From Streptomyces albiflavescens (GTDB lineage Bacteria > Actinomycetota > Actinomycetes > Streptomycetales > Streptomycetaceae), in NCBI RefSeq assembly GCF_014645835.1, contig NZ_BMMM01000003.1:496001-560000 (forward strand): 64,000 bases of DNA, written 5' to 3'. Below the pieces are notes generated by a model. That model saw nothing but the letters and a program-made list of their open reading frames with translations. It did not search any database and had not been told where the DNA came from. This document shows, in pieces, positions 42,766 to 51,792 of this stretch. Position numbers and translations under genes: made by a program. How positions within the stretch are numbered: the stretch's first letter is position 1; each line of letters starts with the position of its first letter.

Positions 42766-44723
42766 CGGGTCTCCCCCGGGACTCGACGGGCGGCGCGCGG
42801 CTCCTGTACGCCGTCGAGGACGGCCGCGCTCGTCGTCGTCGCGGAACCTGCCGTCGCCCTGGTGAAGGCGTCGGCACCGCCGACCAGCGGGACGCGGGCC
42901 GACGTACGGGACAGGTCGAGCGTCAGGGTCGGCGTGCTGGACGGCGGGTCGATGAGGTCCTTGTCGGTGCCCGCGACGATCAGCGCGAGCCGGTGGCCCT
43001 TGGGGACGACATGGTCGGTGGCCGCCAGGTCGAGCGTGATGGTGTACGCCTTGCCCGGGGTGAGCGGGACGCCCTTGAGGTCGGAGGCGTAGTTGCCGAG
43101 GTCGGCCCAGCCGCGGCTGAAGACCGTGTAGTCGACGTCGGCCTTGTTCGCCTGCGTCGCCTTGAAGCAGGGGCTGTCGCCGGTCGTGCTCGCGCCCCAG
43201 CAGGTGCGGTCGCTGAGCGTGGTGATGCCCTCGCCGGCCGCGTTGTAGTCGCGGATGGTGTCCGGGCCCAGGTCGACGAGCACGGCGGAGAGATGGGCCG
43301 TCGAGGTCGTCGGGGTGGCGGTGACGGTCACCTTGGACGAGCCGGACAGGCGGAGGTCGTGCGTGAGCGGCTTGCTGACGAAGCCCGCCTTGTCGGGGGT
43401 CGACCGGTCGATGTGCGCGGCCCAGTCGGTCTCGCTCAGCGCCGGGTTGTCGGTGAACGTCTCGGTTCCGGCGTTCGTCCGCAGGCCGAGGGTGCCGACG
43501 CCCGCCTGGGTGCCCCTGCCCGGCCGGAGGGTCGTCGTCTCGGTGGCGCGGGGCGGCCAGACGCTGGAGGTGACCCACTGGTCGGGGTGGCGCTCGATGT
43601 CGGCCATGGGCTCGTCGTCGATGCCGTTGTCGTAGCCGAGGAGTTCGTGGTCGAACCAGCGGTGCAGGGTGTCGACCCAGGTGGCGCGGCGGAAGTCGAA
43701 GGGGTCGACGTGTCCGGTCTGGGAGAGCCAGATCTTGCGCTCGACGCCGTTCTTGGCCAGTGCGTTCCACCACTGGCCGAAGTGCTTGGTGCGGACGTTG
43801 AGGTCCTGCATGCCGTGGATCAGGAAGACACTGGCCTTGACCTTGCTCGCGTCCTTCACGTAGTCGCGCTCGGTCCACAGGTCGGTCCAGTCGCCGGTGC
43901 GCGGCGCCTGGTCGACGAGCTTCTGCTGGACCGCGGCGCACTTGGTGCGGGCGTCGGGGCTGTCGACGTAGTTGGAGAGCCAGTCGGGGCCGGAGTCGTA
44001 GAGCGGGGCGCCCTTGGCGAAGTAGTAGTCGTACCAGGAGGAGATGGCGCTGATGGGCACGATGGTCTTGAGGCCCTTGACGCCGGTGGCGGCCACACCG
44101 TTGGCGATGGTGCCGTCCCAACTCTTGCCGATCATGCCGGTCCTGCCGTTGGTCCAGGTGGCCTTGGCCGTGGCGGTGCCGGTGCGGGTGGTGTAGCCGC
44201 GAGCGCGTCCGTTGAGCCAGTCGATCACGGCCTTCGCGGACTGGATGTCGGAGCGGCCGCCGACGTCCACGCAGCCGTCGGAGCGGTTGGTGCCGGCCAG
44301 GTCTACGCCGACGAAGGCGTAGCCGCGCGGCACGAAGTAGTTGTCGTAGAACAGCGGCATCTGGACGACGTTGCCGTTCGCGTCGTACGTCTTCTTCTGG
44401 CTCTCGTTGCCGCGTCCGCAGCAGGAGTAGTACGGACTGGCGTCCATGATCACGGGTATCTTGCGGCCCTGCCGGGCGAGTTCGCGGGGCCGGACGATGT
44501 CGACGGCGACGCGGTCGGTCCTTCCGTCGCTGTCGCCGTCGAGGCCGGTGTCCACCCAGACGGATTCACGGATCGCGTTCTCGTACGAATAGACCGGGGT
44601 GCTCTCCCGTGGGGCGCTGTGTGCAGCGGCGGGGGCGAGGAAGGCGGCCATCAGGGCGGCCGTGGCCGCCGTCGCGAGCGATCTCCAGGTCGTGAAGCGC
44701 ATGCGGCGCGCTGGTATCGGCAT
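42762..44723 (-). CDS. Secreted Xaa-Pro dipeptidyl-peptidase (S15)
   Basis: A 653-residue secreted serine peptidase that removes X-Pro dipeptides. A signal peptide of about 37 residues ends APAAAHSA. The catalytic Ser is in MIGKSWDGT, the Asp in [10 protein letters not shown] and the His in SQTGHVDP. The C-terminal jelly-roll domain is complete. Two close ATG starts (44723 and 44702) are possible; neither has a strong ribosome-binding site. It is the first gene of the two-peptidase unit and is divergent from the M1 peptidase gene across 227 bp with no clear promoter motif. Confidence 0.94.
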   Translation of the reverse strand: MPIPARRMRFTTWRSLATAATAALMAAFLAPAAAHSAPRESTPVYSYENAIRESVWVDTGLDGDSDGRTDRVAVDIVRPRELARQGRKIPVIMDASPYYSCCGRGNESQKKTYDANGNVVQMPLFYDNYFVPRGYAFVGVDLAGTNRSDGCVDVGGRSDIQSAKAVIDWLNGRARGYTTRTGTATAKATWTNGRTGMIGKSWDGTIANGVAATGVKGLKTIVPISAISSWYDYYFAKGAPLYDSGPDWLSNYVDSPDARTKCAAVQQKLVDQAPRTGDWTDLWTERDYVKDASKVKASVFLIHGMQDLNVRTKHFGQWWNALAKNGVERKIWLSQTGHVDPFDFRRATWVDTLHRWFDHELLGYDNGIDDEPMADIERHPDQWVTSSVWPPRATETTTLRPGRGTQAGVGTLGLRTNAGTETFTDNPALSETDWAAHIDRSTPDKAGFVSKPLTHDLRLSGSSKVTVTATPTTSTAHLSAVLVDLGPDTIRDYNAAGEGITTLSDRTCWGASTTGDSPCFKATQANKADVDYTVFSRGWADLGNYASDLKGVPLTPGKAYTITLDLAATDHVVPKGHRLALIVAGTDKDLIDPPSSTPTLTLDLSRTSARVPLVGGADAFTRATAGSATTTSAAVLDGVQEPRAARRVPGETR

Positions 44724-44950
44724 GCGCGGAACGTACCCCGGTCAACTCGTGTGCAAAAGGGGGCCGGTGACGGTCCGAAAGGCACGCGGGGCGCAAGGGC
44801 CGCGGTCGGATGTGAAAGGTCCGTGCGGCGCGATCGCTCATGTCGGCCGAATGGCGATCGTGTGACAGGGGCGGCCATGGACATGACCGGGGCCACAGGG
44901 ACTGAATAGGCTCCGGACAGACTTCATGCCCCTACGACTTGGAGCTTGAC

Positions 44951-46441
44951 GTGCACCGCAGACTCATCGCCCCGGGCGCGCTCGCGGCCTCCCTGCTGCT
45001 GGCGATCCCGGCATCGGCGGCCAGTTACTCTCCCGGGGCGCCGGGCATCGGCGACCCCTACTACCCGGCCTACGGCAACGGCGGATACGACGTCTCGCAC
45101 TACGACCTGCGGCTCAAGTACCAGCCGCAGACGGACGAGTTGGAGGGCACGGCGACCCTCCTGGCCACGACCACGCAGGATCTGTCGCGGTTCGATCTGG
45201 ACTTCCTGCTCGATGTGAGCGAGGTACGGGTCAACGGCGCGAAGGCGTCCTTCGCAACCTCCGGCCGGCACGAGCTGGAGATCACCCCGGCGAAGCCGCT
45301 GCCCAAGGGCACACCGATCACCGTCGTCGTCCGCTACAGCGGAGTGCCGTCGACGAAGAGCGCGTACGGCTTCTCGACCTGGCACCGCACTCCCGACGGG
45401 GCGGTCGCGGCGGACGAGCCCGAGGCCGCGTGGTGGTGGTACCCGAGCAATGACCATCCGCTCGACAAGGCCACGTACGACGTGTCGGTGGCCGTCCCCG
45501 ACGGTACGCAGGCGATCTCCAACGGCACGCTCCAGTCGACGAGTTCGCGGCTCGGCTGGACCCGCTACAACTGGCGGTCCAACAAGCCGCAGGCCACGTA
45601 TCTGACCACACTCGCGGTCGGCAGGTTCGACATCACGACCGGCACGTCGGAGGGCGGCGTCCCGGTCGTCAACGCCTACAGCAAGGACCTCGGCGACAAC
45701 GACGGCGCGGCACGCGCCAGCGTGGAGCGGACCGGGGAGCTCGTCGACTGGCTGAGCGGCTACTTCGGGCCGTATCCCTTCAGCTCCGCCGGCGGCTACG
45801 TCCCCAACACCACCACCGGGTACGCGCTGGAGACGCAGACCCGCGTGTACTACAGCCCCAAGCAGTTCGCGAACGGTTCCAACACCTCTGTCGTCGTGCA
45901 TGAGTTGGCGCATCAGTGGTACGGGGACGACGTGTCGTTGAAGGGCTGGAAGGACATCTGGATCAATGAAGGCTTCGCCCGCTACGCGCAGTGGCTGTGG
46001 TCGGAGCACGAGGGCGAGGGCACGGCACAGGAGCTCGCGGACTACGTGTACGCGTCCCACCCGGCCGACGACGCCTTCTGGACGGTCAAGCCCGGCGACC
46101 CCGGTCCTGACAACCAGTTCGACATCGCGGTGTACGACCGGGGGGCGCTGGCGGTCCAGGCGCTGCGCAACGAGGTCGGGGACGACGCGTTCTTCGCCAT
46201 CCTGAAGGGGTGGCCCAAGGATCACGCGTACGGGAACGCGTCGGTCGGCGACTTCCAGAAGTATGCCGAGCAGGTGTCCGGCAAGCCGCTTGCCGCACTC
46301 TTCGACACCTGGCTGTTCCAGCCGACGAAGCCGGCCGCTCCGGCGGCACGGACCGTGTCGATCGCGAAGGCTTCGGCGGCTCCCGCGCAGCCGAAGTCGT
46401 GGAAGCGGATCGCGGCGACCAACGACCTTCACGCGGGCTGA
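44951..46441 (+). CDS. Secreted M1-family zinc aminopeptidase
   Basis: A 496-residue secreted metallopeptidase. The signal peptide is short (VHRRLIAPGALAASLLLA). The zinc motif HELAHQW is followed 18 residues on by the third ligand in INEGFARY. The substrate-recognition region reads GYALETQT instead of the GxMEN of larger family members, a variant typical of short bacterial M1 proteins. Only about 60 residues follow the catalytic domain. GTG 44951 is preferred over ATG 44939 because GGAGC lies 6 bp upstream. Confidence 0.93.
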   Translation: MHRRLIAPGALAASLLLAIPASAASYSPGAPGIGDPYYPAYGNGGYDVSHYDLRLKYQPQTDELEGTATLLATTTQDLSRFDLDFLLDVSEVRVNGAKASFATSGRHELEITPAKPLPKGTPITVVVRYSGVPSTKSAYGFSTWHRTPDGAVAADEPEAAWWWYPSNDHPLDKATYDVSVAVPDGTQAISNGTLQSTSSRLGWTRYNWRSNKPQATYLTTLAVGRFDITTGTSEGGVPVVNAYSKDLGDNDGAARASVERTGELVDWLSGYFGPYPFSSAGGYVPNTTTGYALETQTRVYYSPKQFANGSNTSVVVHELAHQWYGDDVSLKGWKDIWINEGFARYAQWLWSEHEGEGTAQELADYVYASHPADDAFWTVKPGDPGPDNQFDIAVYDRGALAVQALRNEVGDDAFFAILKGWPKDHAYGNASVGDFQKYAEQVSGKPLAALFDTWLFQPTKPAAPAARTVSIAKASAAPAQPKSWKRIAATNDLHAG

Positions 46442-46459
46442 CCCGCGGGACAACTGCCG

Positions 46460-46489
46460 TGCGGCCCGGGGCACTTGACTCGGGCCGCA
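46460..46489. terminator. Convergent terminator between the M1 and PfkB genes
   Basis: A 9-bp perfect stem (TGCGGCCCG at 46460-46468, CGGGCCGCA at 46481-46489) with a 12-nt loop lies in the 57-bp gap between the converging genes and should act in both directions. Confidence 0.8.
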
Positions 46490-46498
46490 GGGCAGCCA

Positions 46499-47473
46499 CT
46501 ACGCCACCGGGCGAGGCGTACCGTGCGGCCTGTCGGTGATACCGCCGCGCGGCTGGTTCGCCGTCGCCGCCTCCGAGGCGGCCGCCCGCGTCAGGAGTTC
46601 GTCGCGGTGCAGGGCGGCGGTCTCCGTGGACGGAACCGTGCACGCATACGCCCCGGCCACCGCGCCGTACTGGGCGCAGCGTCGCGGCGGCTCGCCGTTC
46701 AGCCACCCGAAGAGGAAGGCCGCGGCGAAGGCATCGCCCGCGCCGTTGGAGTCGACCACCGGTGCGGGAGGTGTGACGGCCGGTATGTGGGTCAGCGCGC
46801 CGTCGGTCAGCAGGAACGCGCCGTCGGCCCCGGCCGTGGCGACGACCACCTCGGCCAGGCCGCGCTCGACGATGCCGCGCATGGTCCGCTCCGGGTCGGT
46901 CAAGGCGGCCGTGGACAGGAAGACCACGTCCGCCGCGAGAGCGAACGGTTCGTGGTACACGTTCTCGCCGTCCCAGTTGTGCAGGTCGGTCGAGAGGGTC
47001 ACCCCGGCCTCGCGCAGCACGGGCAGGGCGAAGGCGCACGGGTGGGTGATGGACACGTGGGCATGGCGGCTCGACTCGGCCAGCTTCCGGACCACCGGCT
47101 CCGGCAACCGGTCGTCGGCGTGTGCGCGGCTCGTGTCGTACAGGGACAGCCGCCTGCCGTCGGGGCTGACGAGGTTGACCGCGCGCTTGGTGCCGGCAGG
47201 CTGCGGGACGGCGGTGAGCGCGATGCCCTTCTCACGGTGCAGGGCGCGGACCAGTTCGCCCTCGGGGTCGTCGCCGAGCATGTCGATGTGGTGGGTCCGC
47301 AGGCCGAGAGCGTTCAGCCCGAGGGCGACGAAGTCGCCGGTCTGCCCGGCGCGGGTGCGGATTCCTGGCTCGATCATGTAGCTGTCGGCGTACGGCAGCG
47401 GCAGCTCCGGCACGTACACGATGGTGTCCACGCCCGCCCCGCCGAGCACGAGGACGTCGGTGTCACGGCTCAA
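46499..47473 (-). CDS. PfkB-family carbohydrate/nucleoside kinase
   Basis: A ribokinase-fold kinase of 324 residues with the N-terminal GGAGVDTIVYVP, the sugar-binding GIRTRAGQTG, and the catalytic DSNGAGDAFAAAF. The substrate is not readable; ribose, adenosine or a sugar are all possible. It starts at TTG 47473 after GGGAGGG, overlapping the macrodomain stop (TTGA). The coupling with a macrodomain protein suggests an ADP-ribose or ribosyl compound, but this is inference. Confidence 0.88.
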   Translation of the reverse strand: MSRDTDVLVLGGAGVDTIVYVPELPLPYADSYMIEPGIRTRAGQTGDFVALGLNALGLRTHHIDMLGDDPEGELVRALHREKGIALTAVPQPAGTKRAVNLVSPDGRRLSLYDTSRAHADDRLPEPVVRKLAESSRHAHVSITHPCAFALPVLREAGVTLSTDLHNWDGENVYHEPFALAADVVFLSTAALTDPERTMRGIVERGLAEVVVATAGADGAFLLTDGALTHIPAVTPPAPVVDSNGAGDAFAAAFLFGWLNGEPPRRCAQYGAVAGAYACTVPSTETAALHRDELLTRAAASEAATANQPRGGITDRPHGTPRPVA

Positions 47474-47958
47474 CTCTGACCCTCCCCATGGTCGTAGACC
47501 GTGACCGCGATCCCCCGCCGCACGAGCCGCTCGCTGATCAGCGGTTCGACGCGGGACCACGTGCCGCCGGCCAGACCGCAGCCTATCCGGGGCATGTGGA
47601 CGGAGGCGCCCAGTTCCAGCGCCTTGTCGGCAAGGCGGGCGAGGGCCGTATCGATCGCCTCGTAGCGCACGGGGACGCCCTTGCTGCCCGTCCGTATGCC
47701 CCGCTGCCCCACCAGGTTCGCCACCCACAGGTAACGCTCGACCTGGACGAACTGGGCCGCGCCCAGGCCGAAGTCATTGTGCGCGCGGTCCCGGTGCCAG
47801 GCGCGGTAGGCCTTCTCCGGCTCCGGCCAGCGGCGGGAGACCGCGCGTACGAAGCCCTTCCCCCATCCCCCGATGTCGTTGCAGACATGGGCGATCACCT
47901 TGACGCCCTTGACCGACGGAACGGTGGCGTCACCCCGGACATACGTGATCTCCGACAT
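47470..47958 (-). CDS. Macrodomain protein, ALC1/Poa1-like
   Basis: A 162-residue single macrodomain that should bind ADP-ribose or its derivatives. It has IAHVCNDIGGWGKGFV in the phosphate-binding region and the class motif PRIGCGLAGGTW. The catalytic Asp of TARG1 in this motif (GLD) is Ala here, so a TARG1-type deglycosylation is unlikely; an Appr-1''-phosphatase-like or binding role fits better. It is the upstream partner of the PfkB kinase. Confidence 0.9.
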   Translation of the reverse strand: MSEITYVRGDATVPSVKGVKVIAHVCNDIGGWGKGFVRAVSRRWPEPEKAYRAWHRDRAHNDFGLGAAQFVQVERYLWVANLVGQRGIRTGSKGVPVRYEAIDTALARLADKALELGASVHMPRIGCGLAGGTWSRVEPLISERLVRRGIAVTVYDHGEGQS

Positions 47959-48001
47959 GACGCCACCGTAGGCGCTGCCACTGACAGTGGCCCGTGACCT
48001 G

Positions 48002-49468
48002 CTACTTCGTGAGCTCTCCCAGCTCCTGGTCCGCCGCCTTCGAGATCCGGCGGCGCAGCGCGAACCAACCGCCGACCAGCAGGGCCGCGATCACCGGGAT
48101 GAGGAGCAGCGTCTTGCGGCCGACCTCGGGGTCGTTCCACATCAGGCCGAGCACGGCGAGCAGGAAGGCGATGGTGACGATCTCGGTGACCGGGCTGCCC
48201 GGGAGGCGGAACGACGGACGCGTCACCAGCCCTTCCTTGGCGCGGCGGACGAACACCAGGTGGCAGATCATGATGATCACCCAGGTGCTGATGATCCCGA
48301 GGGACGCCACGTTCAGGACGATCTCGAAGGCCTGGCTCGGCATGAGGTAATTGAGGCCGACGCCGAGCACGCACACCGCGCAGGTGAGCAGGATGCCGCC
48401 GTACGGGACCTGGCTGCGGTTCATCCTGGCGGTGAACTTGGGGGCCGAACCCGCCATGGCCATGGAGCGCAGGATGCGGCCGGTGGAGTACAGGCCGGAG
48501 TTCAGCGACGACATGGCGGCCGTCAGCACGACCAGGTTCATGACGTCACCGGCCGCCGGGACGCCGATCTTGGAGAGGACCGTGACGAAGGGGCTCTGGT
48601 CGGCCGAGTAGACCGAGCCGGGCAGGAGCAGGGCCAGCAGGACCACCGAGCCGACGTAGAACAGACCGACACGCCACATGATCGAGTTCACCGCGCGCGG
48701 GACGACCTTCTCCGGCTCGGCGGTCTCGCCCGCGGCGACACCGACCAGCTCCAGGGCGGCGTACGCGAAGATCACGCCCTGCATGACCAGGACGACCGGC
48801 ATCATGCCGTGCGGAAGGATCCCGCCGTGGTCCGTGATGACGCTCAGGCCGGGCGTGGTCCCGCCGACCTCGTGCTGCGTGGCGAGCAGGAAGATGCCGA
48901 TCAGCATGAAGCCGACGAGGGTGGCGACCTTGATGATCGCGAACCAGAATTCCATCTCGCCGAAGATCTTCACGGAGATCAGGTTCACGGCCAGGACCAC
49001 CGCGAGGGCGATCAGGGCCAGCGTCCACTGCGGGATGTCGGTGAACAGGCTCCAGTAGTGCGTGTAGAGCGCGATCGCGGTGATGTCCGCGATTCCCGTC
49101 GTCGACCAGTTGAGGAAGTACATCCACCCGGCGACGTACGCGCCCTTCTCGCCGAGGAACTCGCGCGCGTACGACACGAAGGACCCGGAGGAGGGCCGGT
49201 AGAGGACCAGCTCGCCGAGGGCCCGTACGACGAAGAAGGCGAAGATTCCGCAGACAAGGTAGGCGATCGCCAGTGCGGGGCCCGCGTTGTGGAGGCGGCC
49301 GCCGGCTCCGAGGAAGAGTCCGGTGCCGATCGCGCCGCCGATCGCGATCATGTTGACGTGGCGGGCCTTGAGGTCCTTGCTGTAACCGGCGTCGCCCGCG
49401 TCCGCGGGCGTGCGGGTCGCATCGGCGCGGGATGCGGCCTTGGCCGTGTCTACGGCGTCCTTGCTCAC
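48002..49468 (-). CDS. Amino-acid permease, AnsP-like
   Basis: A 488-residue transporter of the amino acid-polyamine-organocation superfamily with about 12 hydrophobic helices. The N-terminal cytoplasmic HVNMIAIGGAIGTGLFLG and the RPSSGSFVSYAREFLG loop are hallmarks of the GABA/asparagine permease group; overall it resembles AnsP. The start is GTG 49468, with an AGAGAG upstream. It is monocistronic between the macrodomain and acyl-CoA ligase genes. Asparagine is a guess; another amino acid is possible. Confidence 0.9.
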   Translation of the reverse strand: MSKDAVDTAKAASRADATRTPADAGDAGYSKDLKARHVNMIAIGGAIGTGLFLGAGGRLHNAGPALAIAYLVCGIFAFFVVRALGELVLYRPSSGSFVSYAREFLGEKGAYVAGWMYFLNWSTTGIADITAIALYTHYWSLFTDIPQWTLALIALAVVLAVNLISVKIFGEMEFWFAIIKVATLVGFMLIGIFLLATQHEVGGTTPGLSVITDHGGILPHGMMPVVLVMQGVIFAYAALELVGVAAGETAEPEKVVPRAVNSIMWRVGLFYVGSVVLLALLLPGSVYSADQSPFVTVLSKIGVPAAGDVMNLVVLTAAMSSLNSGLYSTGRILRSMAMAGSAPKFTARMNRSQVPYGGILLTCAVCVLGVGLNYLMPSQAFEIVLNVASLGIISTWVIIMICHLVFVRRAKEGLVTRPSFRLPGSPVTEIVTIAFLLAVLGLMWNDPEVGRKTLLLIPVIAALLVGGWFALRRRISKAADQELGELTK

Positions 49469-49679
49469 GGGTGGATCTACTCTCTGGTGCGCCCGCCGCA
49501 CTGCGTACGCGGGTGTCCGGATGCGTCTCGGCCCGTGTCGCCCTGACGCGGCACAGACCAAAACGCCACTTTCCCCCACAGATCACCCCTTATGCGGTAG
49601 TGCAGGTCACATAGCGGTGCTTCTCACAAGGCGACCAGGGGCGTACACAACGTGACCGAGAGGTGCAAAGCCACCGACC

Positions 49680-49721
49680 AGGAGCTGTACCGCTCCTTGA
49701 CTCAAGGGGCGTACAGCTCCT
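49680..49721. terminator. Inverted repeat at the 3' end of the acyl-CoA ligase gene
   Basis: AGGAGCTGTAC at 49680-49690 is the exact complement of GTACAGCTCCT at 49711-49721, which lies within the last codons (ELYAP) and stop of the ligase gene. The 20-nt loop is long for a terminator. It may instead be an mRNA 3'-end structure. Confidence 0.6.
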
Positions 49722-51657
49722 CGATCATGTGCCCGTAGCGCTCCCGGATCGCCCGACGACGCAGCTTGAGCGAGGGCGTGAGCTCGCCCGTCTCCGGGCT
49801 CCACTCGCGGTCGAGCACCCGGTAGCGCTTGATCTGCTCCGGGCGGCTCAGCCGCGCGTTCGCCTGCTCCACCGCGCGGGCGATGCCGTCCCGCAGCACT
49901 GCCGGGTCGGTCCCCGCCGACGGGTCCGGGACGAGCAGGGCCACCAGGTACGAGCGCCCGTCACCGTGCACATAGGCCTGGTCGACTAAGGGATGCTCCT
50001 TGAGCGCGTTCTCGACGAGCGCGGGCGAGACGTTCTTGCCCGTCGAGGTCACGATCATTTCCTTCTTGCGGTCGGTGAGCCACAGGAAGCCGTCCTCGTC
50101 GATCCGCCCGATGTCGCCGGTGGCGAACCAGCCGTCGGCGTCCCGGGCGTCCTCGACCGAGCCGTCCGCGCGCAGATAGCCGTCGAAGACGGTCGCGCCC
50201 CGTACGAAGATCTCGCCGTCCTCGGCGACGCGCAGTTCCAGGCCGTCCAGCGGCTTGCCCACCGAGCCGAGCCGGAAGGCGGCGGGAGTGTTGGTGGTGG
50301 CGACCCCGATCGTCTCCGTCAGCCCCCAGGCGTCCATGATCGCGAAGCCGAAGCCCGCCCAGAAGTCCACCACGTCCGGCGGCATCGGAGCCGAGGCGCT
50401 CGCCGTCCACACCAGTCGGTCGAATCCGGCCGGGGCGAGGATCGGGTCGAGTACCTGTTCCTTCGCCACGCGGTACGCCTGCTCCAGCTCGGCGGACGGC
50501 TCCTCGCCCCGTTCGAGACGGGCCACGTGCGCGCGTGCCGTCTCCCGGGCGGCCTCCACGGCCCGGCGCCGCTCGTCCGGTAGCCCGGCCAGTGCGGCCC
50601 GTACGGCGGAGGCGAGCTTCTCCCACACGCGCGGGACCCCGAAGAACTGCGCGGGGTGCAGCTCCCGCGCGACGGCGGCCACCTGAGTGGGGTCCGCGCA
50701 CAGGTACACGTGCGAGGCGCGGAACACGGGCAGATAGATGCCGAGCATGCGCTCGGCGATGTGCGCGAAGGGGAGGTAGCAGAGGTGCTCGACGTGCTCG
50801 GGGAGTTCGATGAGGCGGTCGAGCGCGAGCGCGTTGAGGACGACCTTGCGGTGGGTGATGTGTACGCCCTTGGGGTCGCCGGTGGTACCCGAGGTATAGA
50901 CGACGGTGAGGGAGTCGGTGGAGCGCGTCTCGGACCAGGCCTTGTCGGCGCTCTCCTGGCCCTCGTCGGCGCCCTGCCGCCCGATGTCGGCGCCCTCTTG
51001 GCCCTCGTCGGCGCCCTGCCGCCCGATGTCGGCGCCCTCTTGGCCCTCGTCGGCGCCCTGCCGCCCGATGTCGGCGCCCTCCTGGCCCTCGTCGGCGCCC
51101 TGCCGCCCGATGTCGGCGCCCTCCTGGCCCTCGTCGGCGCTCTTCCGCCCCCTGCCGCCACCCTCCCGCCCCTTGAGTGAGTCGTACGTCCGATGGGGTC
51201 CCGCCTCCGCCGCCTCGGCGACGACCAGCCGCTCCAGTGGCGTGCCGGAGTCCTCCAACAGCGGTTCCCAGCACGCCAGTTCACGTGTCCCCTCGATGAT
51301 CGCGAGGCGGGCGCGGCTGTGCCGGGCGATGTGCGCGACCTGTCCGGGGGCCGCGGTGCCGTAGACGCTCACCGGGACGGCACCCAGATGTGTCAGCGCC
51401 AGGTCGCTCAGCCAGTGCTCGGGACGGTTGCTCATCATCATGAGGACGTGGTCGCCGCGCTCGACGCCGAGGGCCGAGAATCCGGCGGCGAGGACGGCGG
51501 CCTCACGGCGCACCTCGCGCCAGGTGAGCGTGGCCCAGCCGTCCTCCGTGCGCCAGGACAGTGCCGGCAGATCTCCATGGTCCTCGGCATTGCGCAGCAG
51601 CAGGGCGGGGAGCGTGAGTTCGTCCGGTTCTCCGGGGAGTCGCAGGATCGTGGTCAT
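49702..51657 (-). CDS. Long-chain acyl-CoA ligase with an internal repeat insertion
   Basis: AMP-forming fatty-acid CoA ligase of 651 residues. The core motifs are intact: YTSGTTGDPKG, WGLTETIG, the hinge region DRKKEMIVTSTGKNV, and the C-terminal catalytic Lys in LTPSLKLRRRA. About 75 residues before the P-loop are an insertion of repeated ADEGQEGADIGRQG units with no counterpart in normal ligases. The insertion falls in a variable surface loop, so activity is probably kept. It is divergent from a MerR regulator that is the likely controller. Confidence 0.93.
   Translation of the reverse strand: MTTILRLPGEPDELTLPALLLRNAEDHGDLPALSWRTEDGWATLTWREVRREAAVLAAGFSALGVERGDHVLMMMSNRPEHWLSDLALTHLGAVPVSVYGTAAPGQVAHIARHSRARLAIIEGTRELACWEPLLEDSGTPLERLVVAEAAEAGPHRTYDSLKGREGGGRGRKSADEGQEGADIGRQGADEGQEGADIGRQGADEGQEGADIGRQGADEGQEGADIGRQGADEGQESADKAWSETRSTDSLTVVYTSGTTGDPKGVHITHRKVVLNALALDRLIELPEHVEHLCYLPFAHIAERMLGIYLPVFRASHVYLCADPTQVAAVARELHPAQFFGVPRVWEKLASAVRAALAGLPDERRRAVEAARETARAHVARLERGEEPSAELEQAYRVAKEQVLDPILAPAGFDRLVWTASASAPMPPDVVDFWAGFGFAIMDAWGLTETIGVATTNTPAAFRLGSVGKPLDGLELRVAEDGEIFVRGATVFDGYLRADGSVEDARDADGWFATGDIGRIDEDGFLWLTDRKKEMIVTSTGKNVSPALVENALKEHPLVDQAYVHGDGRSYLVALLVPDPSAGTDPAVLRDGIARAVEQANARLSRPEQIKRYRVLDREWSPETGELTPSLKLRRRAIRERYGHMIEELYAP
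50944..51153. repeat. 42-bp coding tandem repeat inside the acyl-CoA ligase gene
   Basis: Four consecutive 42-bp units (50965-51006, 51007-51048, 51049-51090, 51091-51132), each made of two 21-bp half-units starting GTCGGCGCCCT, are flanked by one partial half-unit on each side. They differ at only a few positions. Read on the minus strand each encodes a 14-residue unit. The length is a multiple of three, so the copy number can change without breaking the frame. Confidence 0.92.
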
Positions 51658-51704
51658 GACCGCCTCCTGGCGCCGTCGGCTCGGTGCGCAGCGCTCCGGA
51701 CGCT

Positions 51705-51732
51705 TTCACAACACTGGTGAGACAGCAATACT
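51705..51732 (+). promoter_or_regulatory. Candidate promoter for the MerR gene
   Basis: TTCACA (51705-51710) and AATACT (51727-51732) are 16 bp apart. CAGCAATACTGTTG at this site is nearly palindromic and could be where the MerR protein or another regulator binds. It lies in the 135-bp divergent space with the acyl-CoA ligase. Tentative. Confidence 0.35.
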
Positions 51733-51792
51733 GTTGCACCGGATCGACCGCTGCACCTGATCACTGCGCAGCCCGGAGAGACAGGACCTGCC

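Noticed and set aside
47470..47958. DarTG-like toxin-antitoxin system
   Set aside because: The macrodomain has no DarT-like partner gene; its neighbour is a PfkB kinase and the TARG1 Asp is missing.
50944..51153. 42-bp repeats considered as a CRISPR array
   Set aside because: The units are contiguous with no unique spacers, are in frame within a ligase gene, and no cas genes are present.
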